From the NCBI GenBank assembly GCA_023662875.1, contig JAMPIG010000004.1, forward strand, positions 20,485-84,484: 64,000 nt of DNA, written 5' to 3'. Each line of letters opens with the position of its first letter. The first letter of the stretch is position 1. Below, piece after piece: positions 8,109 to 17,174 of this stretch. The position numbers and the translations under genes were made by a program. Under the pieces are notes generated by a model. It was not told the origin of the DNA. It worked only from the letters and a program-made list of their open reading frames with translations, and searched no databases. The DNA is from Roseburia sp. Lineage in GTDB: Bacteria; Bacillota; Clostridia; Lachnospirales; Lachnospiraceae.

Positions 8109-8885
8109 ATGAATACTGTTTTAATCATCGACGACGATAAAGAGCTTTGCAGGCTTATGAAAAAGTGCGTGGAGGAGGAAAGCCTTGCAGCGGTTACCGC
8201 CTGCAGCGGCGCGGAGGGACTTCGACTGTTCGAGGAAAACGACGCCTGCTCCCTCGTCATTCTGGATATTATGCTGCCTGATTTGGACGGTTTTCAGATA
8301 CTGCGAAAAATCCGTCAGACAAGCAACGTTCCTGTCCTCATGCTCACCGCGAAAAGCGGCGAGGAGGACAAGGTATCCGGTCTTCGCATGGGCGCGGACG
8401 ACTATCTGACAAAGCCCTTCAGTCTTAACGAGCTTCTGGCCCGCGTCAACTCGCTGATCCGGCGCTATACCCTGTTGAATCCCGTCTCCGGCCAGGAACC
8501 GGATTGCATGAAATTTCGGGGGATAACGATCGATTCTGTCAACCGCCTTGTTTTTCTGAGCATAGGCGACGACGCAGGCACGGGGCGCGACGCAATCGCG
8601 GAGCGCAACGCAAACACGGTTCCGGAAAACGGCGGTCATCTGCGGCCTGTAGAGCTTACGGGAAAGGAATTTGATCTGCTTTCCTTTCTTGCGGCGAACA
8701 AGGGAAAGATTTTTACAAAAAAGCAGATTTATACCCAGGTGTGGGAAGAGGAATATGCTTTTGACGACAGTAATATCATGTCGTTCATCAGTAAGCTGCG
8801 AAAAAAGATCGAGCCGGATCCGGAGCATCCGTTTTATATTCTGACGGTTCGCGGAGTCGGCTATCGTTTCAACAAAGACGCATAA
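8109..8885 (+). CDS. OmpR/PhoB-family response regulator
   Basis: 258 residues. The receiver domain (1-115) has the acidic pocket IIDDD, phospho-acceptor D53 (ILDIMLPD) and the K of LTKPF. The winged-helix output domain ends with VRGVGYRF. It is longer than typical members because about 25 residues (GDDAGTGRDAIAERNANTV region) are inserted in the first beta-strands of the DNA-binding domain. It stands directly before a histidine kinase and a BcrAB-like ABC transporter, the usual context for sensing a cell-wall-active peptide. Control of that transporter is inferred. Ribosome site GGAAAGGA precedes ATG 8109. Confidence 0.93.
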   Translation: MNTVLIIDDDKELCRLMKKCVEEESLAAVTACSGAEGLRLFEENDACSLVILDIMLPDLDGFQILRKIRQTSNVPVLMLTAKSGEEDKVSGLRMGADDYLTKPFSLNELLARVNSLIRRYTLLNPVSGQEPDCMKFRGITIDSVNRLVFLSIGDDAGTGRDAIAERNANTVPENGGHLRPVELTGKEFDLLSFLAANKGKIFTKKQIYTQVWEEEYAFDDSNIMSFISKLRKKIEPDPEHPFYILTVRGVGYRFNKDA

Positions 8886-8976
8886 CGTAAAAAGTGTCCT
8901 GCCGGACGCTTTTGCTGCGACAAAGTTTTCTATAGAGTAAAAAATGCCGCCGTCAAACGGCTGCGGGGAGGTTAGC

Positions 8977-9894
8977 TTGAACTTATTATTGGGAATCGCT
9001 CTTTGTATAGCGCTTTTCGGGGTTGCGTTGCTTGCCGCAAGGCTCCGGCGCGTGCGGGAACAGTTATCGATGCTTGAAGAAGCCCTTGAAGATATAAAGA
9101 CCGGAAACGCAAACCGCCGCATACTGGCGAAAAAGGACGACCCGACGGCGCAGATCTGCTTTTCTGTCAATGAAATCGCGCAGGAAAACCAGTCGCAGCT
9201 TATCCGGCAGAAGCAGTCCGAGCAGTCCTACAAGCGGCTTATGTCAAGCCTTTCCCATGATGTAAGGACGCCCCTGGCCTCTCTGATCGGTTATCTGGAG
9301 GCGATGGAAAAAGGGCTTGTAACCGGGGAGGAGAAGGACGTTTATCTTCGTATCGCACTGGAAAAGGCCCATCGCTTAAAGCATTTTATCGAAGCATTGT
9401 TCGAGTGGGTCAAGCTGGACGCGAAGGAGCAGATTCTTCATATTGAGCGATGCGATATCAATGAATTGACCCGGAATATCGCGGCGGAATGGATCCCTGC
9501 CATAGAACAAGGCGGCTTTGCTTATGAAATTAAGATTCCCGAGGAAGAATATCCATTGTGCGTCGATCCCCAGGCTTACACGCGTATTATCAATAATCTA
9601 TTGCAAAATACGCTTATCCACAGCGGCGGAAACAGATTGACCTTACAATTATCGGAGCGGGAACAACAAATCGAGCTTACTCTCGCAGACAACGGAAAGG
9701 GTATTTCACCCTCCGATTTACCTCATATTTTCGAGCGACTGTATCAGTGCGATCCCTCCCGGACTTCCGAGGGAAACGGCCTGGGGCTGGCTATCACAAG
9801 GGAGCTTGTCAGTGCTCTGGGAGGCACTATCCAGGCGGACAACCGACCGGAGGGCGGCGCGACATTTACGATTTTGTTTCCGAAGGCTCTGTGA
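8977..9894 (+). CDS. Sensor histidine kinase (single-TM type)
   Basis: 305 residues with a TTG start at 8977, chosen because GGGGAGG lies 5 nt before it. An in-frame ATG at 8944 has no ribosome site. One membrane helix is at about 3-22, with almost no extracellular loop. The HisKA domain has phospho-acceptor H94 (SSLSHDVRTPLASL). The HATPase domain has N (NNLLQNTLIHSG), G1 (DNGKGI), F (IFERLYQ) and G2 (GNGLGLAI) boxes. A kinase with so little sensor region usually takes its signal from an associated ABC transporter, here the downstream BcrAB-like pair (inference). A 90-bp gap separates it from the response regulator. Confidence 0.92.
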   Translation: MNLLLGIALCIALFGVALLAARLRRVREQLSMLEEALEDIKTGNANRRILAKKDDPTAQICFSVNEIAQENQSQLIRQKQSEQSYKRLMSSLSHDVRTPLASLIGYLEAMEKGLVTGEEKDVYLRIALEKAHRLKHFIEALFEWVKLDAKEQILHIERCDINELTRNIAAEWIPAIEQGGFAYEIKIPEEEYPLCVDPQAYTRIINNLLQNTLIHSGGNRLTLQLSEREQQIELTLADNGKGISPSDLPHIFERLYQCDPSRTSEGNGLGLAITRELVSALGGTIQADNRPEGGATFTILFPKAL

Positions 9895-9946
9895 CGATAT
9901 AAGGCATCCTTCCCGGAATCGAATGGTTCCGTGGGATTGGTTCATG

Positions 9947-9980
9947 ACAATAGAAAACCTGCACTGTGGGTTTCTATTGT
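9947..9980. repeat. Palindromic element, AATAGAA family (copy 1)
   Basis: ACAATAGAAA (9947-9956) pairs with TTTCTATTGT (9971-9980) and the stem continues with CC/GG. There is no U-tract. It shares the ACAATAGAA core with palindromes at 25872 and 43082. Confidence 0.65.
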
Positions 9981-9989
9981 AGAACTTGG

Positions 9990-10020
9990 ATAATAGAAAT
10001 TATGTAGTAATTTCTATTAT
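9990..10020. repeat. Palindromic element, AATAGAA family (copy 2)
   Basis: Perfect 13-bp arms at 9990-10002 and 10008-10020 around the 5-nt loop TGTAG, 9 bp after the previous palindrome. The rest of the 313-bp gap before the ABC gene (to 10207) holds only the ribosome site GAAAGGAG. Confidence 0.7.
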
Positions 10021-10207
10021 ATGTGCCTTCGAAGATGGCGCTGCTGCCGCTGGCAGCATGACGGGAAGCATGAAAAAAACAAGCTTCCGGCAAGGTTTTG
10101 GCAAGGTTCGGATGGTAGAATAAAGCATATCGGTTCCGGAGGGCGCTCCGCTTTTAAGGCAAGCGGCAAAACCGGAAAATTCGTACCGATCGGAAAGGAG
10201 CTATCCT

Positions 10208-11137
10208 ATGCCCGACTATGTAATTGAGACCAGAAACCTGACAAAGCAGTACGGAAGAAGCAATACCAAAAGCGTGGCCGATTTGAATCTTCATGTTCAA
10301 AGGGGACGGATCTACGGACTGCTGGGAAGGAACGGCGCGGGAAAAACCACAACTATGAAAATGCTGCTTGGACTGACCCGGCCGACGGCGGGGGAAGTAT
10401 ATCTCTGGGGAATGCCCCTGCGGGGAAACGAAAAGAAACTTCTGCCCCGGATTGGAAGCCTGATCGAGGCTCCCGGTTTTTACCCGAACCTGACCGCAGC
10501 GGAGAATCTGCAGATCTTTGCCAGCCTGCGGGGAGTGCCGAATCCTCACGCCGTAAAGGACGCCCTGGATTTCGTCGGCCTGCCCTGCCGAGACAAAAAG
10601 CTGTTCTCTCAGTATTCCCTCGGCATGAAGCAGCGGCTGGCGATCGCCTTATCCGTCCTGCACGATCCGGAGCTGCTGATACTGGATGAACCGGTCAACG
10701 GACTCGACCCCATCGGGATCGCGGAGGTTCGCGGATTTATCCGTCGGCTGTGCGAGGAAAAGGAAAAAACCATCCTGATTTCAAGTCATATTTTATCCGA
10801 AATTTCACTTCTTGCGGACGATATCGGAATTATCGACAAGGGCGTACTGCTGGAGGAGGAAAGCCTTGCCCTGCTGGAACAGAAAAGCGGCAAATACCTT
10901 CTTTTCACCCTGTCCGATACGGCGCAGGCGGCGAGGCTTCTGGAGCAACGCTTCGGCGAAGACCGCTTCTCTGTGCAGGACGACCGTCGGCTTCGTCTGT
11001 ACAATCTCGATTTACCGACAGCAAAAATCATCAGCGTCTTTGTGGAAAACGGCCTGGAGGTTTCCGGGGCGCAGACCTGCGAGGACAGTCTGGAGGATCA
11101 TTTTAAACGAATTACGGGAGGTGAAGGAATTGCTTGA
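10208..11137 (+). CDS. ABC transporter ATP-binding protein, BcrA-like
   Basis: 309-residue ATPase of an exporter for lantibiotic- or bacitracin-like peptides. Walker A GRNGAGKTT (about 43-51), signature YSLGMKQRL, Walker B LLILDEPVNGLDP and the H-loop SSHILSE are intact. The C-terminal 80 residues are typical of the BcrA/DrrA-type extension. GAAAGGAG precedes ATG 10208. The gene overlaps the permease by 8 bp and follows the two-component genes. A role in self-protection or peptide resistance is inferred from that arrangement. Confidence 0.93.
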   Translation: MPDYVIETRNLTKQYGRSNTKSVADLNLHVQRGRIYGLLGRNGAGKTTTMKMLLGLTRPTAGEVYLWGMPLRGNEKKLLPRIGSLIEAPGFYPNLTAAENLQIFASLRGVPNPHAVKDALDFVGLPCRDKKLFSQYSLGMKQRLAIALSVLHDPELLILDEPVNGLDPIGIAEVRGFIRRLCEEKEKTILISSHILSEISLLADDIGIIDKGVLLEEESLALLEQKSGKYLLFTLSDTAQAARLLEQRFGEDRFSVQDDRRLRLYNLDLPTAKIISVFVENGLEVSGAQTCEDSLEDHFKRITGGEGIA

Positions 11138-11879
11138 TTTACTGCAATGTGAATATCGAAAACTGAAACGTTCGGCCTTTCTTTTGATCGGGCTGGCAGG
11201 CACGCTGATCGTGCCGATTTTTGTAATAGTGAAGTCCGTCCTTACTTATTTTTCAAATCCCGAAGCCGCGATCAGCCTGTTCTCCCTTTACGACGGCGCG
11301 CTCATGTTCCTCATGCTCTTATTCGGTCCGCTGTTTCTGACAATCCTGGGCTCCTGGATTATCAGCCGGGAATATACGGACGGGACGCTGAAAAATATTT
11401 TTGTCATTCCGGTTTCCAAAGCCGCCTTTCTCTGCGGGAAACTGCTTTTCTTTGCCCTCCTGTCCCTTTCGTTTATGCTTGTCTCCTGCCTGGAAATTCT
11501 GGCGCTGGCTTTCCTTGTGCGGCTGTTCCTCCCGGTGGCCGAGCTTACGGTTCCCAGCGTCCTCTATTTCCTGCTCAAAATGCTTTACGGGGGACTGTTA
11601 TTATTTGCCGCGCAGACGCCCCTGATTTATCTTGCGATCCGTACAAAGGGATTTGTCGCGCCGATGGTTGCTGTCGCCGCAATCCTCCTGATCAATGTGG
11701 TTTTGTCAAACTCCGTGGCGGCAGGTTATTACCCCTGGTCGGCGGCCTACCTTCTGGTAACGGGGCGGTTCGCCGGGCAGAGCTGCCCGAAGGAAGTTTC
11801 CCTTCTCATCCTTCTGGTTCTCTGTCTGGTCGGAATAGCCGCGGGGGTTTTACGGTTTCAGGGAGATGAGACCGTTTGA
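11130..11879 (+). CDS. ABC-2 type permease, BcrB-like
   Basis: 249 residues with six predicted membrane helices. It partners the ATPase that it overlaps by 8 bp. The start is a TTG at 11130 with GGGAGG (11116-11121) 8 nt upstream. The frame is open much further upstream inside the ATPase gene, but that part is a shadow. The N-terminal LQCEYRKLKRS before the first helix is typical of lantibiotic-immunity permeases. Substrate unknown. Confidence 0.85.
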   Translation: MLDLLQCEYRKLKRSAFLLIGLAGTLIVPIFVIVKSVLTYFSNPEAAISLFSLYDGALMFLMLLFGPLFLTILGSWIISREYTDGTLKNIFVIPVSKAAFLCGKLLFFALLSLSFMLVSCLEILALAFLVRLFLPVAELTVPSVLYFLLKMLYGGLLLFAAQTPLIYLAIRTKGFVAPMVAVAAILLINVVLSNSVAAGYYPWSAAYLLVTGRFAGQSCPKEVSLLILLVLCLVGIAAGVLRFQGDETV

Positions 11880-11936
11880 TCAAAAGGCTTCTGATTCAGC
11901 TCTGATTCAGAAAATCGGATAATTCCGCTAACACCC

Positions 11937-11965
11937 TTGATACAAACTTTGATCATGAGTATAAT
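11937..11965 (+). promoter_or_regulatory. Strong sigma-A promoter before the AlbA_2 gene
   Basis: TTGATA at 11937-11942 and TATAAT at 11960-11965 with exact 17-bp spacing, 46 bp before the start codon. Confidence 0.8.
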
Positions 11966-12010
11966 AACTATGTGCTATGAAACGCAAAATCTATCAAAGA
12001 GGTACAAATC

Positions 12011-13372
12011 ATGTCTGAGACACAGAATATAGAATGGAAAACAAAATGGAAGGACGAATACCTTGAGTGGATCTGCGGTTTTGCAAATGCGCAAGGTGGA
12101 AAGCTGTATATCGGCATGGATGATGACGGAAAAGTCGTCGGGCTGGACAATGCTCGTAAACTCATGGAAGATATTCCCAACAAAGTCAGACAGACTATGG
12201 GTATTGTGGTTGATGTCAATCGTCAAAATATGGGAAATCTATCGTACATTGAGATTGTTATTCCTCCCTATCCGGTTGCCATATCCTACAAAGGTCTTTA
12301 TTACTACCGAAGCGGAAGCACCATGCAAACTCTTTCCGGTGTTGAACTGGAGAGCTTTATTCTTCGCAAACGAGGTGCCACATGGGACAATATGCCTTTG
12401 CCCTCTTTCACCGCTGACGATATAGATGATGAACTTGTAGACCATTTTAAGCAGATGGCAGTCAAAAAAGGTCGAATTGATGAAAGCGTTTTAAGTGAGC
12501 CAAAAGAGATATTAATGGAGAAGCTACGGCTAACCAATGCCGGATACTATACCAATGCCGCCATGCTCCTATTCAACAAGAGACCCGACGACTGGCTTCT
12601 CGGTGCCTATACAAAAATTGGTTTTTTTGAAACGGATGCGGATCTTCTGTATCAGGATGAAATCCACGGCTCCTTGTTAGAGCAAGTTGACAAAATAATC
12701 GAAGTGATTCACCTGAAGTACATGAAAGCAAAAATCACCTATGAAGGAATGCAACGAATCGAGCGCTATTTTGTCCCTGATGCCGCCCTGCGTGAAGCTC
12801 TCTTAAATGCTTTATGCCACAAGCTCTACCAATCCTGTATCCCTATTCAGGTTAGCATATATGATGACAGGCTCTATATCGCAAACTGCGGACAATTACC
12901 TGAAAACTGGACTATGGAAAACCTTATGAATAAACATGCGTCCATACCGTATAATCCAAGCATTGCCAATGTGTATTACCTGGCCGGATTTATTGAAAGC
13001 TGGGGGCGCGGCATTGAAAAAATATGCCTTGCATGTGACGAGGACGGAAGTCCCCGCCCGGAATATACTGTTCATCCGGGAGATATCATGATTAAATTTA
13101 CGGCTGCCGAAGATCGGATTATTCAAACAGCGCTGAATCAGGTGACTGAGGGGGTGACTGAGAAGGTGACTGAGAAGGTGACTGAAAACGAAAGCACAAT
13201 TCTCTCTTTGCTAATAGAAGATCCTGCCTACACATACGCTGCCCTGGCTGAAAAGCTCGGAATAAGCCGCAAAACCGTTTCTGCAAGAATCCGGCGCTTA
13301 AAAGAAAAAGGGATTCTCCAGAGAATCGGCTCCGACACAAAGGGTTATTGGCAAATTAACAGCAGCCGGTAG
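12011..13372 (+). CDS. AlbA_2 (Schlafen-like) domain ATP-binding regulator with C-terminal HTH
   Basis: 453 residues. The N-terminal AlbA_2 domain (about 5-120; EWKTKWKDEYLEWICGFANAQGGKLYIGMDDDG) is followed by a COG2865-type ATP-binding region (about 190-370; REALLNAL and ESWGRGIEKI). A VTE(K/G) repeat linker and a winged HTH (YAALAEKLGISRKTVSARIRRLKEKG) complete the protein. Members are usually single-gene, horizontally spread regulators, and some are tied to defence islands. It has its own strong promoter. Its 3' end overlaps the remnant acyltransferase on the other strand. No partner gene is visible. Confidence 0.85.
   Translation: MSETQNIEWKTKWKDEYLEWICGFANAQGGKLYIGMDDDGKVVGLDNARKLMEDIPNKVRQTMGIVVDVNRQNMGNLSYIEIVIPPYPVAISYKGLYYYRSGSTMQTLSGVELESFILRKRGATWDNMPLPSFTADDIDDELVDHFKQMAVKKGRIDESVLSEPKEILMEKLRLTNAGYYTNAAMLLFNKRPDDWLLGAYTKIGFFETDADLLYQDEIHGSLLEQVDKIIEVIHLKYMKAKITYEGMQRIERYFVPDAALREALLNALCHKLYQSCIPIQVSIYDDRLYIANCGQLPENWTMENLMNKHASIPYNPSIANVYYLAGFIESWGRGIEKICLACDEDGSPRPEYTVHPGDIMIKFTAAEDRIIQTALNQVTEGVTEKVTEKVTENESTILSLLIEDPAYTYAALAEKLGISRKTVSARIRRLKEKGILQRIGSDTKGYWQINSSR
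13138..13188 (+). repeat. 12-bp GTGACTGAG(A/G)(A/G)G tandem repeat
   Basis: About four units encode VTEG-VTEK-VTEK-VTEN in the linker of the AlbA_2 protein. Length changes here would keep the frame. Such VTEK runs are a familiar feature of this family. Confidence 0.8.
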
Positions 13373-13797
13373 TATCCTTTCTCTAAGGCTTTGTAAATGA
13401 CATCGAGCATTTTCTTAACAGGTATCGCCAAGGCGTATGTCACCGCTGTAGTAATCAGCCACATAATCAATACGGAACGGTTGTAGGAAAGCTTGTCCGA
13501 TATCCGGATAAACAGATAGGAGGTTACGCTGATCAGCACGGCAAAATGCAGAATATAAGCGCTCATCGAATACCTTCCCAGCATCAGGAAGGGCTTGCTC
13601 TCAAACGCCTTTTTGATCGGCAGGCAAAACAGGCCGGCGCAGATCAGCAGAAACGCCCCTGCGATATGATAGTATTCCGCATATTCCGTCCCGAGGAACC
13701 GGTATAAGATAAACTGCGGCTCAATCGCCATCGGAAACCCGCACCGCAGCACGATTCCCTTATATAACAGGTTACCACAGCGCCGAAGCAATGGCAA
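13345..13797 (-). pseudogene. C-terminal remnant of an acyltransferase-3 family membrane protein
   Basis: The frame encodes about 140 residues with four hydrophobic helices (YYHIAGAFLLICAGLFCL; YSMSAYILHFAVLISVTSYL; RSVLIMWLITTAVTYALAIP) that match the last third of OafA/YrhL-like membrane O-acyltransferases. The family normally has about 330-380 residues and ten helices, and the catalytic N-terminal His region is missing. No ribosome site or plausible start precedes it. It is best read as a 5'-deleted remnant, perhaps cut when the AlbA_2 gene arrived, since the two 3' ends overlap by 28 bp. Confidence 0.65.
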
Positions 13798-13862
13798 TCG
13801 TTAAATTTTAAGCAAATTTAAGCGGAACTTAAACATATTTTAAAGGACTCGATCTTCCGCTA

Positions 13863-13871
13863 TGGTACAAT
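13863..13871 (+). promoter_or_regulatory. Extended -10 promoter of the phosphoesterase gene
   Basis: TGG-TACAAT (TACAAT at 13866-13871), 70 bp before the start. No good -35 hexamer is visible at 17 bp. Confidence 0.4.
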
Positions 13872-13940
13872 AATCCTGTATCTTTTCCCTCACTGCCCGC
13901 GGAAATAATCAAAGCCGACCCCCTGAAAGGAACCTCCTCT

Positions 13941-14801
13941 ATGCCCAAAATAGCGGTACTATCCGATATCCACAGCAATTATATCGCGTTACAGAAATGT
14001 CTGGATTACGCCTTAAACGGCGGAATCGACACCTTCGTTTTTCTCGGGGATTACCTCGGGGAGCTGGCCTACCCTCAAAAAACCATGGCTCTTCTTTATT
14101 CCATGAAGGATCGCTATCGCTGCTTCTTTATCAGGGGGAATAAAGAGGATTACTGGCTTAATCATAGGAAGGACTCAACAGGCTGGCGGGAATACAGCTC
14201 CACAACAGGCTGCCTTTATTATACCTGCCAGAATCTGTCCGAGGAGGATTTACGGTTTTTCCAATCCCTCCCCATAACGGACGAGCTTAGCTTCGACGGG
14301 CTGCCGCCGGTCACGATTTGCCACGGCTCGCCCCGAAACGTAAAGGAAAAGCTGCTGCCGGACGACAAAAACACTTTTCAGATTCTGGAAAATCATCCCA
14401 ACAATTATATTTTATGCGGACATACCCACGTACAGGGCAAGATCGCGCATCAGGGGAAGCTCGCGCTGAATCCCGGCTCCGTAGGCGTTCCTCTGGAAAG
14501 CGGCGGGAAGACGCAGTTTCTGATCCTGACAGATCTGACGGAGCGTTGGGACTATGAGTTCGTCAGTCTGGATTACGATATCGAAAGGGTGATCGAGGAG
14601 CTGCGGCTTTCGGGCTTGAACGAAAAGGCTCCCTATTGGTGTAAGGTATCCGAAACCGCATTGCGCACCGGCCAGGTATCTCATATGACGGTTCTGATGA
14701 GAGCCATGGAGCTTTGCAAAGAACGGTTCGGCGTGTGCAGCTGGCCGGATATACCGGAGGAATGCTGGGAGCAGGCGGTGCGGGAGCTGCTGCCGGAATG
14801 A
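13941..14801 (+). CDS. Metallophosphoesterase (YfcE/calcineurin-like)
   Basis: 286-residue phosphoesterase with the five metal-binding blocks: DIHSN (D8, H10), GDYLG, GNKED, CHGSP and GHTHVQG. It is longer than minimal YfcE-type enzymes because of an added C-terminal helical part of about 80 residues. Substrate unknown, probably a cytoplasmic phosphodiester. GAAAGGA precedes ATG 13941. Monocistronic between convergent neighbours. Confidence 0.88.
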   Translation: MPKIAVLSDIHSNYIALQKCLDYALNGGIDTFVFLGDYLGELAYPQKTMALLYSMKDRYRCFFIRGNKEDYWLNHRKDSTGWREYSSTTGCLYYTCQNLSEEDLRFFQSLPITDELSFDGLPPVTICHGSPRNVKEKLLPDDKNTFQILENHPNNYILCGHTHVQGKIAHQGKLALNPGSVGVPLESGGKTQFLILTDLTERWDYEFVSLDYDIERVIEELRLSGLNEKAPYWCKVSETALRTGQVSHMTVLMRAMELCKERFGVCSWPDIPEECWEQAVRELLPE

Positions 14802-14880
14802 GCTGGCTACTGCCGAGCGCCTTTTATCAGGCGCTGCGCCTGACAGAACAACCCGGCGCAATATGCAGCCCGTTTTTCTA

Positions 14881-15624
14881 TTACCGCATCTCCTCAATAT
14901 GATAAATATAGTCCAGAGAACCGATCGCTTCTATGATCTCCTTGTGCGTCTTATATTTTTTCAGCTCCGCGCTCTTGATCGTAAAGGTGATCGTATAGAC
15001 GCTCAGCCCCGACCCGATATAGGCCTGGTTCGCCTCTATATCGTCGATGTGGAGTCCCAGCCGCCTGCTGACCGTCACAAAGTCCCGCAGATATTCTCTG
15101 CTCTTCAGCTCCAGGTGGATTTCAAAATGGTTGGAGCGGTTTTTCAGGTAGACCTCAAAGGCGGGGAACCCGGCCAGGATGCAGAGCAGCGAAAACCAGG
15201 CGATCAGCGATATCGTGTAAAGCCCCGCGCCCACCGTAAAGCCCAGGATACCGCAGGACCAGAGTCCCGCCGACGTGGTCAGACCCTTGATCTGGCTCCG
15301 GGAGCTGAAGAGGATGGAGTTGCCGCTGATCATGGCCGTAGAGACGATAATCGCGGCGGACAGCACCGGGAGCCCGCTGGAGAAGGTTTGCATCATAAAG
15401 AGATCCAGGATCATGGCTACTGTCGCGGTAAAGGAGATCACCACAAAGGTACGCAGTCCGGCGGAATGCCGCTTGCTGGATCGCTCGCAGCCTATGATCG
15501 AAGCCAATACCACTACCAGCGCCACCCTCAGCACAACGGAACCGGTATTTAATTCTCTCGACCAGTTCCCCAGGAAATTGGCAATCGGATCGGCGACAGC
15601 CGCCGTCATAATAGAATCCATCAT
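14881..15624 (-). CDS. MgtC/SapB-family membrane protein
   Basis: 247 residues. Four to five N-terminal helices carry the MgtC signature region (RVALVVVLASIIGCERSSKRHSAGLRT). A cytoplasmic ACT-like C-terminal domain follows (about 165-247). MgtC proteins act in adaptation to low Mg or acid and modulate membrane ATPases. The start ATGATG overlaps the TGA stop of the antiporter gene, so the two are translationally coupled. Shared control by the divergent LysR gene is inferred. Confidence 0.88.
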   Translation of the reverse strand: MMDSIMTAAVADPIANFLGNWSRELNTGSVVLRVALVVVLASIIGCERSSKRHSAGLRTFVVISFTATVAMILDLFMMQTFSSGLPVLSAAIIVSTAMISGNSILFSSRSQIKGLTTSAGLWSCGILGFTVGAGLYTISLIAWFSLLCILAGFPAFEVYLKNRSNHFEIHLELKSREYLRDFVTVSRRLGLHIDDIEANQAYIGSGLSVYTITFTIKSAELKKYKTHKEIIEAIGSLDYIYHIEEMR

Positions 15625-17063
15625 CTCATTCTTCTCCTTCTGTATTGATTTGATACCAGTGCGAAATGCTCCTCCGCCGCCTCCGAAAAAGCCTGTTCAT
15701 CCTCGAAGTAGGGATTGTCATGCTTCGGAAGCTCCTCCTGTATTTTATGAATCCGTCGGATCAGCAGCTCTACCTCCGTCTTCGGCGCTTCTCCCGGCGT
15801 CTCTTCCGCCACAGGCGCAATATCCTCCAGCTTATTGGAGTAGGATTTCGACAGATACAGGGACAGCTTCGCGCAGGCCGGTCCGATCAGTTCATACAGG
15901 ACGCTGGAGGCAAGGATAATCGTTTCCAGCGCCTTCCCCGTCTCTCCGCCGAGGGTTCTGGCTCCCATGGCCGCCAGGCCGATAGCCACTCCCGCCTGGG
16001 GAATCAGGGCCAGGCCTAAGTAGTTGCGCACCAGTCTATCCTTGCCCGTTACCAGGCAGCCCGCAAAGGCTCCGGCGTACTTCCCGGCAATACGGACAAT
16101 AAAGTAAATAATTCCCACCGCCAGCAGGGGAACGCTGCCGATGCTCTCCGAGGTATTCACCAGCGCGCCCAGATCGAAGTTCAGCCCCGACCGCACGAAG
16201 AAAAGCAGCAGGATCGGCGGGCTGAAGTAGTTGAGCTGGCGGAACAGCCTCTCATCCTCCGTCGTATTGATATATACCATGCCCATCGACATACAGCCCA
16301 GCAGGGGCGACACGTCCAGCAGCGCGCAGATTCCGCAGAAGGCAAAGAGCAGCGCGATCGACACGATCAGCCGGTTATCTGTAGAGCGTTTATGCAGCAA
16401 AAGCTTCAAAAACAGCCCGAACAGGCCGCCCAGGATAAACACGCCGATATTGACCAGAATCGGCCGCAGGATGTTGCCCATCCGGAAGCTGCCGGTCATA
16501 GACGCCAGCGCGACAGAAATCGAGATGCTGTAGGCGATCAGCCCTACGATATCGTCCAGTGCCACGACCTGCAGCAGCGTCTCTACAAAGTCTCCCTTCG
16601 CGTTGGTCTGGCGAATCGTCATCACGGTAGAGGCCGGAGCCGTTGCCGAGGCCAGCGCAGCCAGCACAATAGAGAAATTCAGCTCCAGCCCCAGCAGGAA
16701 ATAAGTCACGCAAAATACCAGCAATGATGCCAGGCAGGCCTCCAGCAGCGTAATCACGATAACCTTTCCGCCGTTCTTCTTCAGGGTGGAAAAACGAAAA
16801 AATTCCCCGGTGCTGAAAGCGATAAAAGCCAGGGCGATATCCGCGATAAAATCCATCCCCTTTATAATCTCTCCGGGCACCAGCCTCAGACAGTAGGGTC
16901 CGATCAGGATCCCCGCCAGAATATAGGCTGTCACATTAGGCAGCCGGAAACGCTTCGTGAGCCGGGTCATGGCGAAGCCGCTGATCAACATCAGCGCCAC
17001 GGAAATAATGATAATCGAGACCAAAGAAGTAATCTGTAATCGATCGTATATTGTCATCGGCAA
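15621..17063 (-). CDS. Cation:proton antiporter (CPA2/NapA-KefB type)
   Basis: 480 residues with about 12-13 membrane helices and a hydrophilic tail (about 405-480). Helix motifs include AYILAGILIGPYCLRLVPG near the N-terminus, ASATAPASTVMTIRQ and QVVALDDIVGLIAYSI, where the Asp pair corresponds to the ion-binding site of this superfamily. No TrkA-N domain is present. The transported ion (Na, K or Li) cannot be told. First gene of an antiporter-mgtC operon, divergent from a LysR gene. Confidence 0.9.
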   Translation of the reverse strand: MPMTIYDRLQITSLVSIIIISVALMLISGFAMTRLTKRFRLPNVTAYILAGILIGPYCLRLVPGEIIKGMDFIADIALAFIAFSTGEFFRFSTLKKNGGKVIVITLLEACLASLLVFCVTYFLLGLELNFSIVLAALASATAPASTVMTIRQTNAKGDFVETLLQVVALDDIVGLIAYSISISVALASMTGSFRMGNILRPILVNIGVFILGGLFGLFLKLLLHKRSTDNRLIVSIALLFAFCGICALLDVSPLLGCMSMGMVYINTTEDERLFRQLNYFSPPILLLFFVRSGLNFDLGALVNTSESIGSVPLLAVGIIYFIVRIAGKYAGAFAGCLVTGKDRLVRNYLGLALIPQAGVAIGLAAMGARTLGGETGKALETIILASSVLYELIGPACAKLSLYLSKSYSNKLEDIAPVAEETPGEAPKTEVELLIRRIHKIQEELPKHDNPYFEDEQAFSEAAEEHFALVSNQYRRRRMR

Positions 17064-17090
17064 GAATCCGCCCCCTCTCTTGCAAGATAG

Positions 17091-17152
17091 ATAAATTTAT
17101 GATACACTGTTTTTGAAAGAAAATCCAATTATGATATTTTTATCTGCGATAA
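17091..17152. promoter_or_regulatory. Divergent antiporter/LysR control region with palindromes
   Basis: The AT-rich 111-bp gap contains a perfect palindrome ATAAATTTAT (17091-17100), a perfect dyad TTATC-TGC-GATAA (17140-17152), and TATGATA twice in direct orientation. These are candidate LysR-binding sites (inference). Confidence 0.45.
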
Positions 17153-17174
17153 AATTTTTTTATGGAGGTTAAAT

